Source of the DNA: Paracoccus sp. S1E-3
GTDB lineage: Bacteria > Pseudomonadota > Alphaproteobacteria > Rhodobacterales > Rhodobacteraceae
Assembly: GCF_013868135.1 (NCBI RefSeq)
Contig: NZ_JACEMU010000015.1
Span: 1 to 64,000, forward strand
Reading direction: 5' to 3'
Length of the DNA: 64,000 bases
Each line of letters opens with the position of its first letter. Within the stretch, counting starts at the first letter, position 1. This document shows, piece after piece, positions 24,614-33,557 of this stretch. Made by a program: the position numbers and the translations under genes. The notes beneath the pieces are model-generated. The model had not been told where the DNA came from and did not search any database. It saw only the letters and a list, made by a program, of their open reading frames with translations.

Positions 24614-27045
24614 GGCTGGTCGTCCCCCAGCACACGGCAGGCGATCCGGCGCAGGTCGGCGGCAAGGCGGCCAGCCTGCACCGACTGGCCGCCGCCGGCT
24701 TCGCACCGCCCGACTTCATCGTGATCCGCGCCGAAGCCTTCACCGATGGCACCCCCGATCCCCGGCTGGCCGAGGAGCTTGCCGCCGCGATGGCGGGGCT
24801 TGGTCCGGCCCCTTATGCCGTGCGCAGCTCCGGCCGGGGCGAGGACGGCGCCGAACACAGTCATGCCGGCCAGTTCGACACCCGCCTGAACGTCGCCGCA
24901 GCGGATGTGATCGCCGCCGCCGCGGCCGTCTGGGCCTCGGGCTTCACCGACGGCATCCGGACCTACCGCGCCAGACGCAGCGGCGGCGCAGCCGAGGCCC
25001 CCGCCATCATCGTTCAGCGCATGATCGACGCGCGGGCGGCCGGGGTGGCCTTTTCGGCCAATCCGGTCTCGGGGCTGCGGGGCGAGGTGATGATCTCGGC
25101 CGTTGCGGGTCTGGGCGAACGGCTGGTCGCGGGTGAGGTCGACGGCGAGCCTTGGGTCTTCGGCGCGGCGGTGACCGCGCCCGCGCGGCCGGCGGTGCTG
25201 ACCGCCCAACAGGCCGCCGCGATTGCCGATCTCGCGCGCCGGGCCGAGGCGGCCTTCGGCGCGCCGCAGGACATCGAATGGGCCATCGATGCGGACGGGC
25301 TGCACATCCTGCAAAGCCGCCCGATCACCACCCCCCTCCGGCCTGCGCCCGCCGCCGACGACACTTTGACGGTCTTCGACAATTCCAACATCATTGAAAG
25401 CTATCCGGGCATTGTAAGCCCGTTGACCTACAGCTTTGCCATGCATGTCTATGACCGGGTCTATCGCGCCTTCGTGGACCTGCTGGGCGTGCCTGCCGCC
25501 ACCGTCGCCGATCATGCCGGGATATTCGCCAACATGCTGGGCCGGGTGGACGGGCGGGTCTATTACAATCTCGGCAACTGGTACCGGGCGCTGGCGCTGC
25601 TGCCGGGTTTCGCACTGAACCGGGGTTATATGGAAACCATGATGGGCCTGTCCGAGCCGCTGCCGCAGGCGCTGACCGCCAGCATCGGGCCGCCCCCGGC
25701 GCAGGGATTCGCAAGGGTGACGGAATACCTGCGGGTCGCGCGGGTCGGGGCCGGGCTGCTGTGGCAGGCGGCGTGGCTGCCGCGCACGCGGGCGCGCTTC
25801 TACGCCCGGCTGAACGCCGCTCTTGGCAGCGATCTGGACCTTGCCACCGCCGGCCCGGTCGCGCTTGCCGCGCAGTTCCGCCGGATCGAGGCCGATCTGC
25901 TGGACCGCTGGGACGCGCCGCTCGTCAATGATTTCCTGTGCATGATCGGCTTCGGCGCCTCGCGCAGGATGCTGGAGAGATGGCTGGGGCCGCAGGGGCT
26001 GGCGCTGCATAACGACGTCATGATCGGCCAGGGCGACATCATCTCGGCCGAGCCGGCGCGCCGCATCGCCCGGATGGGCGAGATGGTGCGCGCCGCCGGG
26101 CTGACCGCGGCGCTGGAGACGCAGGGGGTCACGGCACTGAACGGCCATCCCGAGATCGTCGCCGAGCTGGATGCCTATCTGCAGAAATTCGGTGATCGCT
26201 GCACCGAGGAGCTGAAGCTGGAAAGCATCCCCCTTATGCAGGACCCGGCGCCGCTTCTGGCCGCCATCGCCGCCAGCGCCGCGCAGGGCCCGCGCAGCCC
26301 TCTCCCCTCCGGCGAAGCGGACTGGCGGGCGCTGTTCCCGAAAAACCCGCTGCGCCGCCGGGTGGCGCGGGCGCTGACGAACTGGGCCCGCGCCCGCGTC
26401 CGCGACCGCGAGAATCTGCGCTTTGAACGCACCCGCATCTTTGGCTATGCGCGGCGGGTATTCCTGGCCCTCGGCCGCGAGTTTCACGCCCGTGGGCTGC
26501 TGGACGAGCCGCGCGATATCTTCTGGCTGACCACGTCCGAGGTGCTGGGCGCGGTCGAGGGGTTTGGACTGTCCCCGGACCTTGCCGCCATCGCCCGGCT
26601 GCGCAAGGCCGAGGATGCGGTGTCAAGCCGCCGTCCCGATCCGCCGGAACGGATCGAGATCTACGGCCCGGCCATTGCCCCCGTCTGGACCGCCACCGCC
26701 ACCGGCGCGCCGCCGAGCGATGCGCGGGTGAAAATGGGCACCGGCTGCTCGGCCGGGCGGGTCACGGCACGCGCGCGCATCATCCGCGACCCGCGCCGCG
26801 AAAGCCTTGCCCCCGGCGATATTCTGGTCGCGCGCCACACCGATCCGGGCTGGATCGCGGTGTTTTCCAATGCCTCGGCCATTGTGGTCGAACGCGGCTC
26901 GCTGCTGTCGCATTCGGCCATTGTCGCGCGGGAACTGGGCATCCCCTGCGTCGTCGGGCTGAAGGGCGCGACCGACTGGATCACCGATGGCGAAACCCTC
27001 GGCGTCGATGGCGCGACCGGCAGGGTGGAGCGGCTGGATGCATAG
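24610..27045 (+). CDS. PEP-synthase/rifampin-phosphotransferase-like dikinase
   Basis: 811 aa. An N-terminal ATP-grasp domain (1-270; GGKAASLHRLAAAGF, YAVRSSGRGEDG, DIEWAIDADGLHILQSRPI) is followed by a large central domain and a C-terminal swivelling domain whose catalytic His768 lies in SLLSHSAIVARELGIP. This order matches rifampin phosphotransferases rather than true PEP synthase, which has a PEP-binding barrel at the C-terminus. Such enzymes convert ATP to AMP and Pi while phosphorylating a hydroxyl. Here the target may be a prenyl alcohol or the cluster product; antibiotic inactivation is less likely in this context. Confidence 0.85.
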   Translation: MRLVVPQHTAGDPAQVGGKAASLHRLAAAGFAPPDFIVIRAEAFTDGTPDPRLAEELAAAMAGLGPAPYAVRSSGRGEDGAEHSHAGQFDTRLNVAAADVIAAAAAVWASGFTDGIRTYRARRSGGAAEAPAIIVQRMIDARAAGVAFSANPVSGLRGEVMISAVAGLGERLVAGEVDGEPWVFGAAVTAPARPAVLTAQQAAAIADLARRAEAAFGAPQDIEWAIDADGLHILQSRPITTPLRPAPAADDTLTVFDNSNIIESYPGIVSPLTYSFAMHVYDRVYRAFVDLLGVPAATVADHAGIFANMLGRVDGRVYYNLGNWYRALALLPGFALNRGYMETMMGLSEPLPQALTASIGPPPAQGFARVTEYLRVARVGAGLLWQAAWLPRTRARFYARLNAALGSDLDLATAGPVALAAQFRRIEADLLDRWDAPLVNDFLCMIGFGASRRMLERWLGPQGLALHNDVMIGQGDIISAEPARRIARMGEMVRAAGLTAALETQGVTALNGHPEIVAELDAYLQKFGDRCTEELKLESIPLMQDPAPLLAAIAASAAQGPRSPLPSGEADWRALFPKNPLRRRVARALTNWARARVRDRENLRFERTRIFGYARRVFLALGREFHARGLLDEPRDIFWLTTSEVLGAVEGFGLSPDLAAIARLRKAEDAVSSRRPDPPERIEIYGPAIAPVWTATATGAPPSDARVKMGTGCSAGRVTARARIIRDPRRESLAPGDILVARHTDPGWIAVFSNASAIVVERGSLLSHSAIVARELGIPCVVGLKGATDWITDGETLGVDGATGRVERLDA

Positions 27046-28138
27046 TTCCGACATCGCCGCGCGGGCACGCTTCGACCACATCCGCTACGCCCAGCTGTGG
27101 GAGGATGCCGATGTCCTGACCGAAGCCCTTGGCGATCAGCGGGGGGCCACGCTGGTGTCGATCTGCTCGGCCGGGGACAATGCGCTGGCGATGCTGACGC
27201 TGGATCCCGAGCGTGTGGTGGTGGTGGATCTGTCGCCCGCCCAGATCGCCTGCCTCCACCTGCGCATGGGCGCCTTCCGGGCGCTGGATCACGCCGAGTT
27301 TCTGGAGCTGATGGGCGCGCGTCCAAGTCCGCGCCGCAAGGCGTTGCTGGAGCGCGCGACCGCTGATCTTGACCCCGAAACCCGCGCCTTCTGGGCCGCG
27401 CTGTCGCAGGAGGTGGCGGCCCATGGCGCTGGCGGCGTCGGCAGGTTCGAGCGCTATTTCCGCATCTTCCGCACCCGCCTGCTGCCCTTCGTCCATTCAA
27501 GGCGGACCATCGACGACACCTTCATTCCGCGCCCGCGCCCGGAACGCGAGTTGTTTCTGAACCAGCGGTTCAACAACCTGCGCTGGCGGCTGCTGGTGAA
27601 GTTGTTTTTCTCGCGCTTCGTGATGGGCCGCATGGGCCGCGACAAGGCGTTTTTCGACCATGTCGAGGGCAGCCCGGCCCGGCATGTCGCCAGCCGCATC
27701 CGCCATGCGGGCGTAGATCTCGATCCGGCGCAGAACCCCTATCTGCATTGGATCCTGAAGGGCGGCCATGGCGCCGCGCTGCCGATGAGCTGGCGTCCCG
27801 AGCATTACCGGACCATCCGCGACCGTCTGGAGCGGATCAAGATCCGCCCCGGCGCGCTGGAGGCGTTCGTCTCCACCGGCGAGCGGGCGGATGGCTATAA
27901 CCTCTCGGACATTTTCGAATACATGCCGCCGCAGGTCTTCTCGCAGGTCTATGGCCGCATCCTCGATGCCGCCAATCCCGGCGCGCGGCTGGTCTATTGG
28001 AACATGATGGCGCCGCGCCGGGTGCCACCGGAACACGCAGCCCGCGTGCGAACCCTGAGCGCCATCGAGGACCGGTTGAAGGCGCAGGACAAGGCCTTCT
28101 TCTATTCCGATTTCGTGGTCGAGGAGGTCATCGGTTGA
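27038..28138 (+). CDS. DUF3419 / BtaA-like S-adenosylmethionine enzyme
   Basis: 366 aa from the ATG at 27038, preceded by GGAG; it overlaps the dikinase gene by 8 bp. The N-terminus (FDHIRYAQLWEDADVLTEAL, TLVSICSAGDNALAMLTLDP) is the SAM-binding Rossmann part of DUF3419. That family includes BtaA, which transfers the 3-amino-3-carboxypropyl group of SAM to diacylglycerol in betaine-lipid synthesis. The partner methyltransferase BtaB is not present, so ordinary DGTS synthesis is not supported. The enzyme probably adds an aminocarboxypropyl group to another acceptor. Confidence 0.83.
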   Translation: MHSSDIAARARFDHIRYAQLWEDADVLTEALGDQRGATLVSICSAGDNALAMLTLDPERVVVVDLSPAQIACLHLRMGAFRALDHAEFLELMGARPSPRRKALLERATADLDPETRAFWAALSQEVAAHGAGGVGRFERYFRIFRTRLLPFVHSRRTIDDTFIPRPRPERELFLNQRFNNLRWRLLVKLFFSRFVMGRMGRDKAFFDHVEGSPARHVASRIRHAGVDLDPAQNPYLHWILKGGHGAALPMSWRPEHYRTIRDRLERIKIRPGALEAFVSTGERADGYNLSDIFEYMPPQVFSQVYGRILDAANPGARLVYWNMMAPRRVPPEHAARVRTLSAIEDRLKAQDKAFFYSDFVVEEVIG

Positions 28139-29457
28139 GCGCGCCTTTGCAGATCGCCATCGCGCTTTGTTCAGTCCTGGTGCTGCTCGGGCTGATGGCG
28201 CTGCTGCGTCGCATGGCCGCCGCCCATCACATCAGCGCCGAGATGCAGCGCAAGCTGATCCATATCACCACCGGGCTTTACGCCCTCACGCTGCCCTGGC
28301 TGTTTCCCGACCGCTGGCCGGTCTATCTGCTGGTCGGGGTCACGCTGGTGGTGATGGGGGTGCTGCGGCTGCCGAAGGTGGCGACCACGGGCCTTGGCGC
28401 GACGCTACACGGGGTCGAGCGGCAGTCCTATGGCGATCTCATGCTGGCTATCGCGATCGGCATGTGCATGTTCCTGTCGGGCGACCGGCCCTGGCTTTAC
28501 GTCCTGCCCATTGCCATCCTGACGCTCGCCGATGCCGCCGCGGCGCTGGCGGGCAGCAGCTATGGCCGCAGGTTCTTCATCGTCGGCGAGGGCCGCAAAA
28601 GCATCGAGGGCAGCGTCGTCTTCTTCACGCTCAGCTTCCTGATTTCGCTGGTCTGCCTGATGCTGATGACGCCGCTGCCGCCCGTGAACATGCTGCTGAT
28701 CTCGGCCATGGTCGCGGGCTTCGGCACCATGGTCGAAGCGACCAGCTGGCAAGGCTTCGACAACCTGTTCCTGCCGGTGGGGTTGCTGATCTTCCTGACG
28801 ACGCATGCCCAGAAGGATCCGTTGTCGCTGGCGGTGCTGGCGGTCGGGTTCGCGCTGTCGGTGCTTGCCTTCCTGTCGGTCGCGGGCCGCTTTGGCCTGA
28901 CCAGGCACAGCGCGCGCGTTTACGTCATCGCGCTGTTCCTGCTGCTGGCCGCGACCGCCTTCCACAATGCGGTGGTCCCGCTTCTGGTGCTGTTCATCCA
29001 TGTCTGGGCGCGCGACGCCAATCCCGGAGCGGGCCGCTTCCCCGATCTCGATGTTGTGGCTGCGGTGGCGCTGATCAGCTTCGGCTCGCTGGTGCTGGGG
29101 CAGGCTACGGGCTGGAACGCGATCTCCTTCTATGGCGCGGCGATGATGGGGCTGGCGACCGGGCTTGCGGCGCTGGCGCTGGTGCCCCAGCCGGTGTGGC
29201 GGCGCGCAGCGGCGCTGATCGCGATCACCGCCGGGCTGGGCCTGCTGCGCCAATGGGCGCTGATGGCAAATCCGGCCGAGGCGAACTGGGCCGGTCCGCT
29301 CTGGCGCATGGTCCTGCCCAGTCTGGCGCTGACGGCGCTTGTTCCCAGCCTCGCACCCCGGCATTTCCACCAGCGCCGGATGACAAAACTGTCGGTGCTG
29401 GCGCTGATCCTGCCCCTCGGCGCTTATCTTCACGCCATCGCCACGATCGGAGGCTGA
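28135..29457 (+). CDS. Phytol/dolichol kinase-like CTP-dependent membrane protein
   Basis: 440 aa from a TTG at 28135, supported by an ideal GAGGAGGT at 28121-28128 and a 4-bp overlap with the previous stop. It is very hydrophobic, with about 12 predicted helices. The first half carries the polyprenol/phytol kinase motifs RKLIHITTG (39-47), DAAAALAG (133-140) and GRKSIEGS (153-160). The second half is a further membrane domain of unknown role. CTP-dependent phosphorylation of a lipid alcohol is the expected reaction. Paired with the dikinase it could build a prenyl diphosphate for the UbiA enzyme; this is inference. Confidence 0.82.
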   Translation: MSAPLQIAIALCSVLVLLGLMALLRRMAAAHHISAEMQRKLIHITTGLYALTLPWLFPDRWPVYLLVGVTLVVMGVLRLPKVATTGLGATLHGVERQSYGDLMLAIAIGMCMFLSGDRPWLYVLPIAILTLADAAAALAGSSYGRRFFIVGEGRKSIEGSVVFFTLSFLISLVCLMLMTPLPPVNMLLISAMVAGFGTMVEATSWQGFDNLFLPVGLLIFLTTHAQKDPLSLAVLAVGFALSVLAFLSVAGRFGLTRHSARVYVIALFLLLAATAFHNAVVPLLVLFIHVWARDANPGAGRFPDLDVVAAVALISFGSLVLGQATGWNAISFYGAAMMGLATGLAALALVPQPVWRRAAALIAITAGLGLLRQWALMANPAEANWAGPLWRMVLPSLALTALVPSLAPRHFHQRRMTKLSVLALILPLGAYLHAIATIGG

Positions 29458-29458
29458 C

Positions 29459-30301
29459 ATGGACCCCATCCTCATCCGGGCCGGGGGTGGCCGCCTGACC
29501 CTCTATCCCGAGGGCCCCGAATGGCAGGGCGCGCCCGCGGCCACGCTGGGTAACTTCGTCTGCCCCGACGCCGCCGCCGGCCGCGCCCTTCTGGCCGAGG
29601 CATTGGCGCAGGCGCGCGCCTTCGGCATCCGCCAACTGATCGCTCCGATGGATGGCGACACCTGGCACAGCTATCGCTTCGTCACCGAAAGCGATGGCAG
29701 CCCGCCCTTCCTGCTTGAGCCCAGCAACAAACCCTTTGCGCCGGATCTGTTCGCCGAGGCGGGCTTCCAGCCCATTGGCCGGTATTTTTCAGCCCGCGTG
29801 GCACTGGACCGGACCGCGGCCGCGCCGCCCCCGCCCGCCGAAGGCTTCACCATCACCTCCTGGTCGGGGGAAGACCCCGCGGCGTTGTTCGGGCAGGTTT
29901 TCGACCTCTCGGTCGAGGCGTTCAGCCGCAATGCCTTCTACAGGCCGATCCGGCGCGCGGATTTTCTGGCCATGTACATGCCCGTCCTGCCCCTGATGAA
30001 GCCCGAGCTGATCTTCTTTGCCACCACGCCAGAGGGACGGCTGGCAGGCTTTCTGTTCGGCATCCCGAACTATGCCGAAGGGCCGCAGACGAAGACCGCG
30101 ATCCTGAAGACCTATGCCAGCCTGATGCCCGGCGCCGGACGGCATCTGGCCCATGCCTTCCACAGCCGTGCCCGCGCGCTGGGTTACGACACCGCCATCC
30201 ACGCGCTGATCCATGACGACAACCTCTCGGCGATGCGCAGCGCCGTCGAGGGGGCCGAGGTCTTTCGCCGCTACACCTTGTTCGGCCTGCGGCTGGCATG
30301 A
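29459..30301 (+). CDS. GNAT-like acyltransferase
   Basis: 280 aa, starting 1 bp after the previous stop. The fold appears to be a two-part GNAT: residues 1-110 (GRALLAEALAQARAFGIRQLIAPMDGDTW) and 120-280 (a weaker acetyl-CoA loop near PGAGRHLAHAFHSRARALGYD, then IHALIHDDNLSAMR). The C-terminal pattern of Asn and Ser followed by a helix is typical of GNAT enzymes. It would acylate an amine of the cluster product, fitting the amino group added by the DUF3419 enzyme. Substrate and acyl donor are unknown. Confidence 0.7.
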   Translation: MDPILIRAGGGRLTLYPEGPEWQGAPAATLGNFVCPDAAAGRALLAEALAQARAFGIRQLIAPMDGDTWHSYRFVTESDGSPPFLLEPSNKPFAPDLFAEAGFQPIGRYFSARVALDRTAAAPPPPAEGFTITSWSGEDPAALFGQVFDLSVEAFSRNAFYRPIRRADFLAMYMPVLPLMKPELIFFATTPEGRLAGFLFGIPNYAEGPQTKTAILKTYASLMPGAGRHLAHAFHSRARALGYDTAIHALIHDDNLSAMRSAVEGAEVFRRYTLFGLRLA

Positions 30302-31710
30302 CCACGCTGCCCGAACAGTTCGCCGCCGCCGCCCGCCGCTTTCCCGATCGCATCGCCATTGTCGACGGGCGCGGGCGCGAAACCAGCTTCGCCACCCTGA
30401 AAGCCCGCGCCGATGGTTTTGCCGTCCGCTGGCAGGCACAGGGGATCGGCCCCGGCGACCGGGTGCTGATCGCCCGCCCGGTCGATGCCGACCTTTACGC
30501 CAGCCTGGCCGCGTTATGGGCGCTGGGGGCGGTGGCGGTGCTGCCGGAACCTGCCATGGGTCTGGCGGGTCTGCGCCATGCAACCCGTGTCACCCGGCCC
30601 AAAGGCTTCTGCGCCGGCGGCTGGTATCGCGCCCTTGGCATCCTGCTGCCCGAGTTGTGGGGCGTCACGATCCTCGGCGGACAGGCGGCCGCCATGGCGC
30701 CGGCGCCGGCGCCCTCGGCGGCGGATACCGCGCTGATTTCCTTTACCTCGGGCAGCACCGGCCAGCCCAAGGCGATCCCGCGCAGCCACGCCTTCCTGAT
30801 GGCCCAGCATGCCGCCATCGCGCCCCTGCTGCACAGCGACCGGGCCGAGCGTGACCTGGTGGCCTTTCCGGTTTTCGCGCTGATCAATATCGCCGCCGGC
30901 CGCACCTCGATCCTGCCGAACTGGCGGATGTCGCGGCTGGACCGACTGGACCCGCAGCGGCTGCGCGACTGGATGGTCCGCCAGCGCGTCACCCGTGCGC
31001 TGATCCCGCCGGCGCTCTGCGAAAAACTCGCCGAGGCGGGACTGCCCCCCGATCTGGGTCATATCTTCACCGGTGGCGGCCCGGTCTTCCCGGACCTGCT
31101 GGCGCGGCTGCAACGCCGTGGCAATGCCCGCATCACCTGCGTCTACGGCTCGACCGAGGCCGAGCCCATCGCCCATCTCGACGCCTGCGACATCACCGAG
31201 AACGACCGCGCGGCCATGTCGCAGGGCGCGGGGCTGCTGGCAGGGCGTCCGGTTCCGGGGTTGCGGTTGCGCATCCGCGAGCACGAAATCCAGGTCGCTG
31301 GCGCGCATGTCAATCCCGGCTATCTGAACCCTGCGCATGATGCCGAAAACAAGCTGCCCGAGGGCGGCATCATCTGGCACCGCACCGGCGATGCCGGGCG
31401 GTTGGACGGGCAGGGGCGGCTGTGGTTGCTTGGCCGCCTCGGCTCTCAGGTGGTGATCGGCGGCGTCACCCGCTTCCCCTTCAATGTCGAGATCGCGGCC
31501 CGCCAATGGCCCGGCGTCACGCAGGCGGCGCTGATCGGGCGGCGCGGAACCCCGGTGCTCGCGCTTGCCGGCGACGCCGCGCATCTGCCCGAGTGGCAGG
31601 ACGCGGCGCGCAGCCTGAACATTTCCGTCATCCGCCATTTCGACCGCCTGCCGATGGATCGCCGGCACGGCTCGAAGATCGACCGGCAGGCGCTCGGCGA
31701 TATGCTCTGA
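30298..31710 (+). CDS. AMP-forming acyl ligase, OleC-like
   Basis: 470 aa, last gene of the right arm and overlapping the GNAT gene by 4 bp. ANL-superfamily motifs are FTSGSTGQPKAIPRSH (P-loop), VYGSTEAEPIAHL (A5) and HRTGDAGRLDGQGRLWLLGR (A7/A8). The C-terminal domain is short, with a Lys in GSKIDRQ. The TEAEPI pattern resembles OleC/beta-lactone synthetase-like members more than acyl-CoA ligases, but this is a weak call. No carrier protein lies beside it. Confidence 0.8.
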   Translation: MTTLPEQFAAAARRFPDRIAIVDGRGRETSFATLKARADGFAVRWQAQGIGPGDRVLIARPVDADLYASLAALWALGAVAVLPEPAMGLAGLRHATRVTRPKGFCAGGWYRALGILLPELWGVTILGGQAAAMAPAPAPSAADTALISFTSGSTGQPKAIPRSHAFLMAQHAAIAPLLHSDRAERDLVAFPVFALINIAAGRTSILPNWRMSRLDRLDPQRLRDWMVRQRVTRALIPPALCEKLAEAGLPPDLGHIFTGGGPVFPDLLARLQRRGNARITCVYGSTEAEPIAHLDACDITENDRAAMSQGAGLLAGRPVPGLRLRIREHEIQVAGAHVNPGYLNPAHDAENKLPEGGIIWHRTGDAGRLDGQGRLWLLGRLGSQVVIGGVTRFPFNVEIAARQWPGVTQAALIGRRGTPVLALAGDAAHLPEWQDAARSLNISVIRHFDRLPMDRRHGSKIDRQALGDML

Positions 31711-31714
31711 AGGG

Positions 31715-31971
31715 TCAGAACACCGCTTCTCCCACGAAGGGTCCGTTCAGCGGCATGCGTTCGTTGCACAAGGCGGTCAAGTCAGGGGCGCGAAAGCCGC
31801 CGTCCACGATCGGCGTGGCCGATAGCGGGGGGACTGTAGCAGGCCATGGGTGGAAAAGCCGTCGGCGAGTGTGAAAGTGTTCGCCTCGGGGTGAAAACCC
31901 ACGATGCGGTTATGGTCCCGCATGTCGTAATCGTCATGCCCGATCCGGCATTGCTTGACCCATTGAATCAT
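31715..31971 (-). pseudogene. C-terminal remnant of a DAO-family FAD oxidoreductase
   Basis: On the minus strand a frame reads DDYDMRDHNRIVGFHPEANT and then ADGFSTHGLLQSP, the C-terminal block of D-amino-acid-oxidase-like flavoenzymes (HNxIIGxHPE, NGFSGHGLQQAP). After QSP the frame shifts and resumes as IVDGGFRAPDLTALCNERMP to a stop at 31715. At least one indel has destroyed the gene. No FAD-binding N-terminus is found upstream. Confidence 0.7.
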
Positions 31972-32521
31972 GTCGCCATCGGGCTTTCGGTGCCGATGTC
32001 CTCGGCCTTGATGGCGGCGCAGGGGATCAAGATGATCGTGCTTGGCATTGACGAGCCGGCTGTTCCGGCGGCCACGCATCGTGCCGGCGCAGCCCGGAAG
32101 GCGGCGCGGGCAAAGAGGACACTCGCCCCGCGCCAAGCGGTGGCAGATAAATTCCGGCGCGGAAACCGACTCGATGATACTCCCGTTCAGCGCGTCATCG
32201 CCGGAGAGGCCACGCAGATCATCTTCAACGCGCTGCTGGCAAGGTTGAAGGCCGGCGATGACGTGACCGGGGCCACGGCCGAGGTCGCCTTCGCCGCCGC
32301 AATTCCTTCGCCGCCGCAATTGTCGGCGCCAAGCCGGGCAGTTGCCAGCGCAGGGCCGGGCGCTGAGACAGAGATGTGCCGGATTACCTTCTGGCCGAAG
32401 CTCATATAGGATCCCCCCGGACCGGCAGTCGGGGCGCCGCCCCTCCTCCGTGCGCCCGCCGTCACAAGGGGGATGCTGGCGTGCACCGGCTGCGCATGAA
32501 ACCTGTAAGGGAGACCGCCTT
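31972..32521. other. Interval without an intact gene
   Basis: No intact gene is seen. The minus strand may contain further decayed sequence of the flavoenzyme remnant, but I cannot align it. The AAGGGAGA site before the uronate dehydrogenase gene lies at the right end. Confidence 0.4.
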
Positions 32522-33340
32522 ATGAGCCCGCGTTTCGACACCATCCTGATCACCGGCGCCGCCGGCCGCCTCGGCACAGAACTGCGCCGCGGTCTTGCGC
32601 CACTGGCCCGCAAGTTGCGGCTGGCCGATGTCGCGCGGATCACCGATTGCGGACCGAACGAGGAGGTGCTGACCTTCGATCTTGCCGATATGGAGGCGGC
32701 AATGGCCGCCTGCGCGGGTGTCGATGCCATCGTCCATTTCGGCGGCGCGCCCCATGAACGCCCGTGGGAAGAGGTCCTGAACGCCAATATCCGCGGCAGC
32801 TATAACATCTATGAAGGGGCGCGGAAGCATGGCGTTCCCCGCGTGATCTATGCCTCCTCGGTGCACGCCATGGGCTATAACGAGCTTGAGGAGCATGTGA
32901 ATACCGCCGCCCCGCACCGGCCGGACACCCTTTACGGCCTGTCGAAATGCTTCGTCGAGGATCTGGGTCGGCTCTACTGGGACAAGTTCGGCATCGAAAG
33001 CGTGATGATCCGGATCTTCTCGTCCTTCCCCGAGCCCGCCGACCGGCGGATGCTGTGGTCCTGGCTGTCCTTTGACGATTGCGTGCGGCTGGTGACGGCG
33101 GCGCTGACCGCGCCGCGCGTGGGCTTTACCGTCACCGTGGGCATGTCCGACAACAAGGTGAAGCCGGTCGACAATTCCCGTGCCGCGCATCTGGGCTATC
33201 ACCCGCAGGACAATACCGAACGCTTCCGCGCCGGGATGGAGGCGCGCACCGATACCCCCGATCCACGCGCCCCTGCGGTGCGCTGCCTCGGCGGCTGGTT
33301 CGTCGATATCGGCCATCCCGACGATGAGGCGCGGGACTGA
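32522..33340 (+). CDS. udh: Uronate dehydrogenase-like NAD-dependent epimerase/dehydratase
   Basis: 272 aa from ATG 32522, with AAGGGAGA upstream. The extended SDR fold has the Rossmann motif ITGAAGRLG (residues 10-18), an active-site Ser in YASSVHAMGY and the catalytic YGLSK. The IVHFGGAPHERPWEEVLNAN and RIFSSFPEPADRRMLW stretches match bacterial uronate dehydrogenases. They oxidise D-glucuronate or D-galacturonate to the aldaro-lactone with NAD+. It stands at the edge of the sugar-acid gene group, although a GT-rich intergenic stretch separates it from the neighbours. Confidence 0.87.
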   Translation: MSPRFDTILITGAAGRLGTELRRGLAPLARKLRLADVARITDCGPNEEVLTFDLADMEAAMAACAGVDAIVHFGGAPHERPWEEVLNANIRGSYNIYEGARKHGVPRVIYASSVHAMGYNELEEHVNTAAPHRPDTLYGLSKCFVEDLGRLYWDKFGIESVMIRIFSSFPEPADRRMLWSWLSFDDCVRLVTAALTAPRVGFTVTVGMSDNKVKPVDNSRAAHLGYHPQDNTERFRAGMEARTDTPDPRAPAVRCLGGWFVDIGHPDDEARD

Positions 33341-33557
33341 GCGCCCGTCGCTGCTGCTGCGCAGAAAACCGAGCCGGCGGCCTCAGGGCGGCAAGCGTCG
33401 CCGGCCAGGCAAGGAAATGCGGCGGGGGACGGACGGGGGACGAGGGCCTGTCCCGCGTGGCGGGGGCAGGGGCGTTTGCATTCTCGGCGTGAGGGCTGCG
33501 CGCGCCGCCCCGCGCGGCCGGCGGTCGCGACGCCAGGTGCGCGACCGCTGGCTTCTG

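Noticed and set aside
24565..26487. 640-codon frame opposite the dikinase
   Set aside because: Shadow frame in GC-rich DNA, with Arg/Gln/Gly-rich content and no motifs; the dikinase is clear on the other strand.
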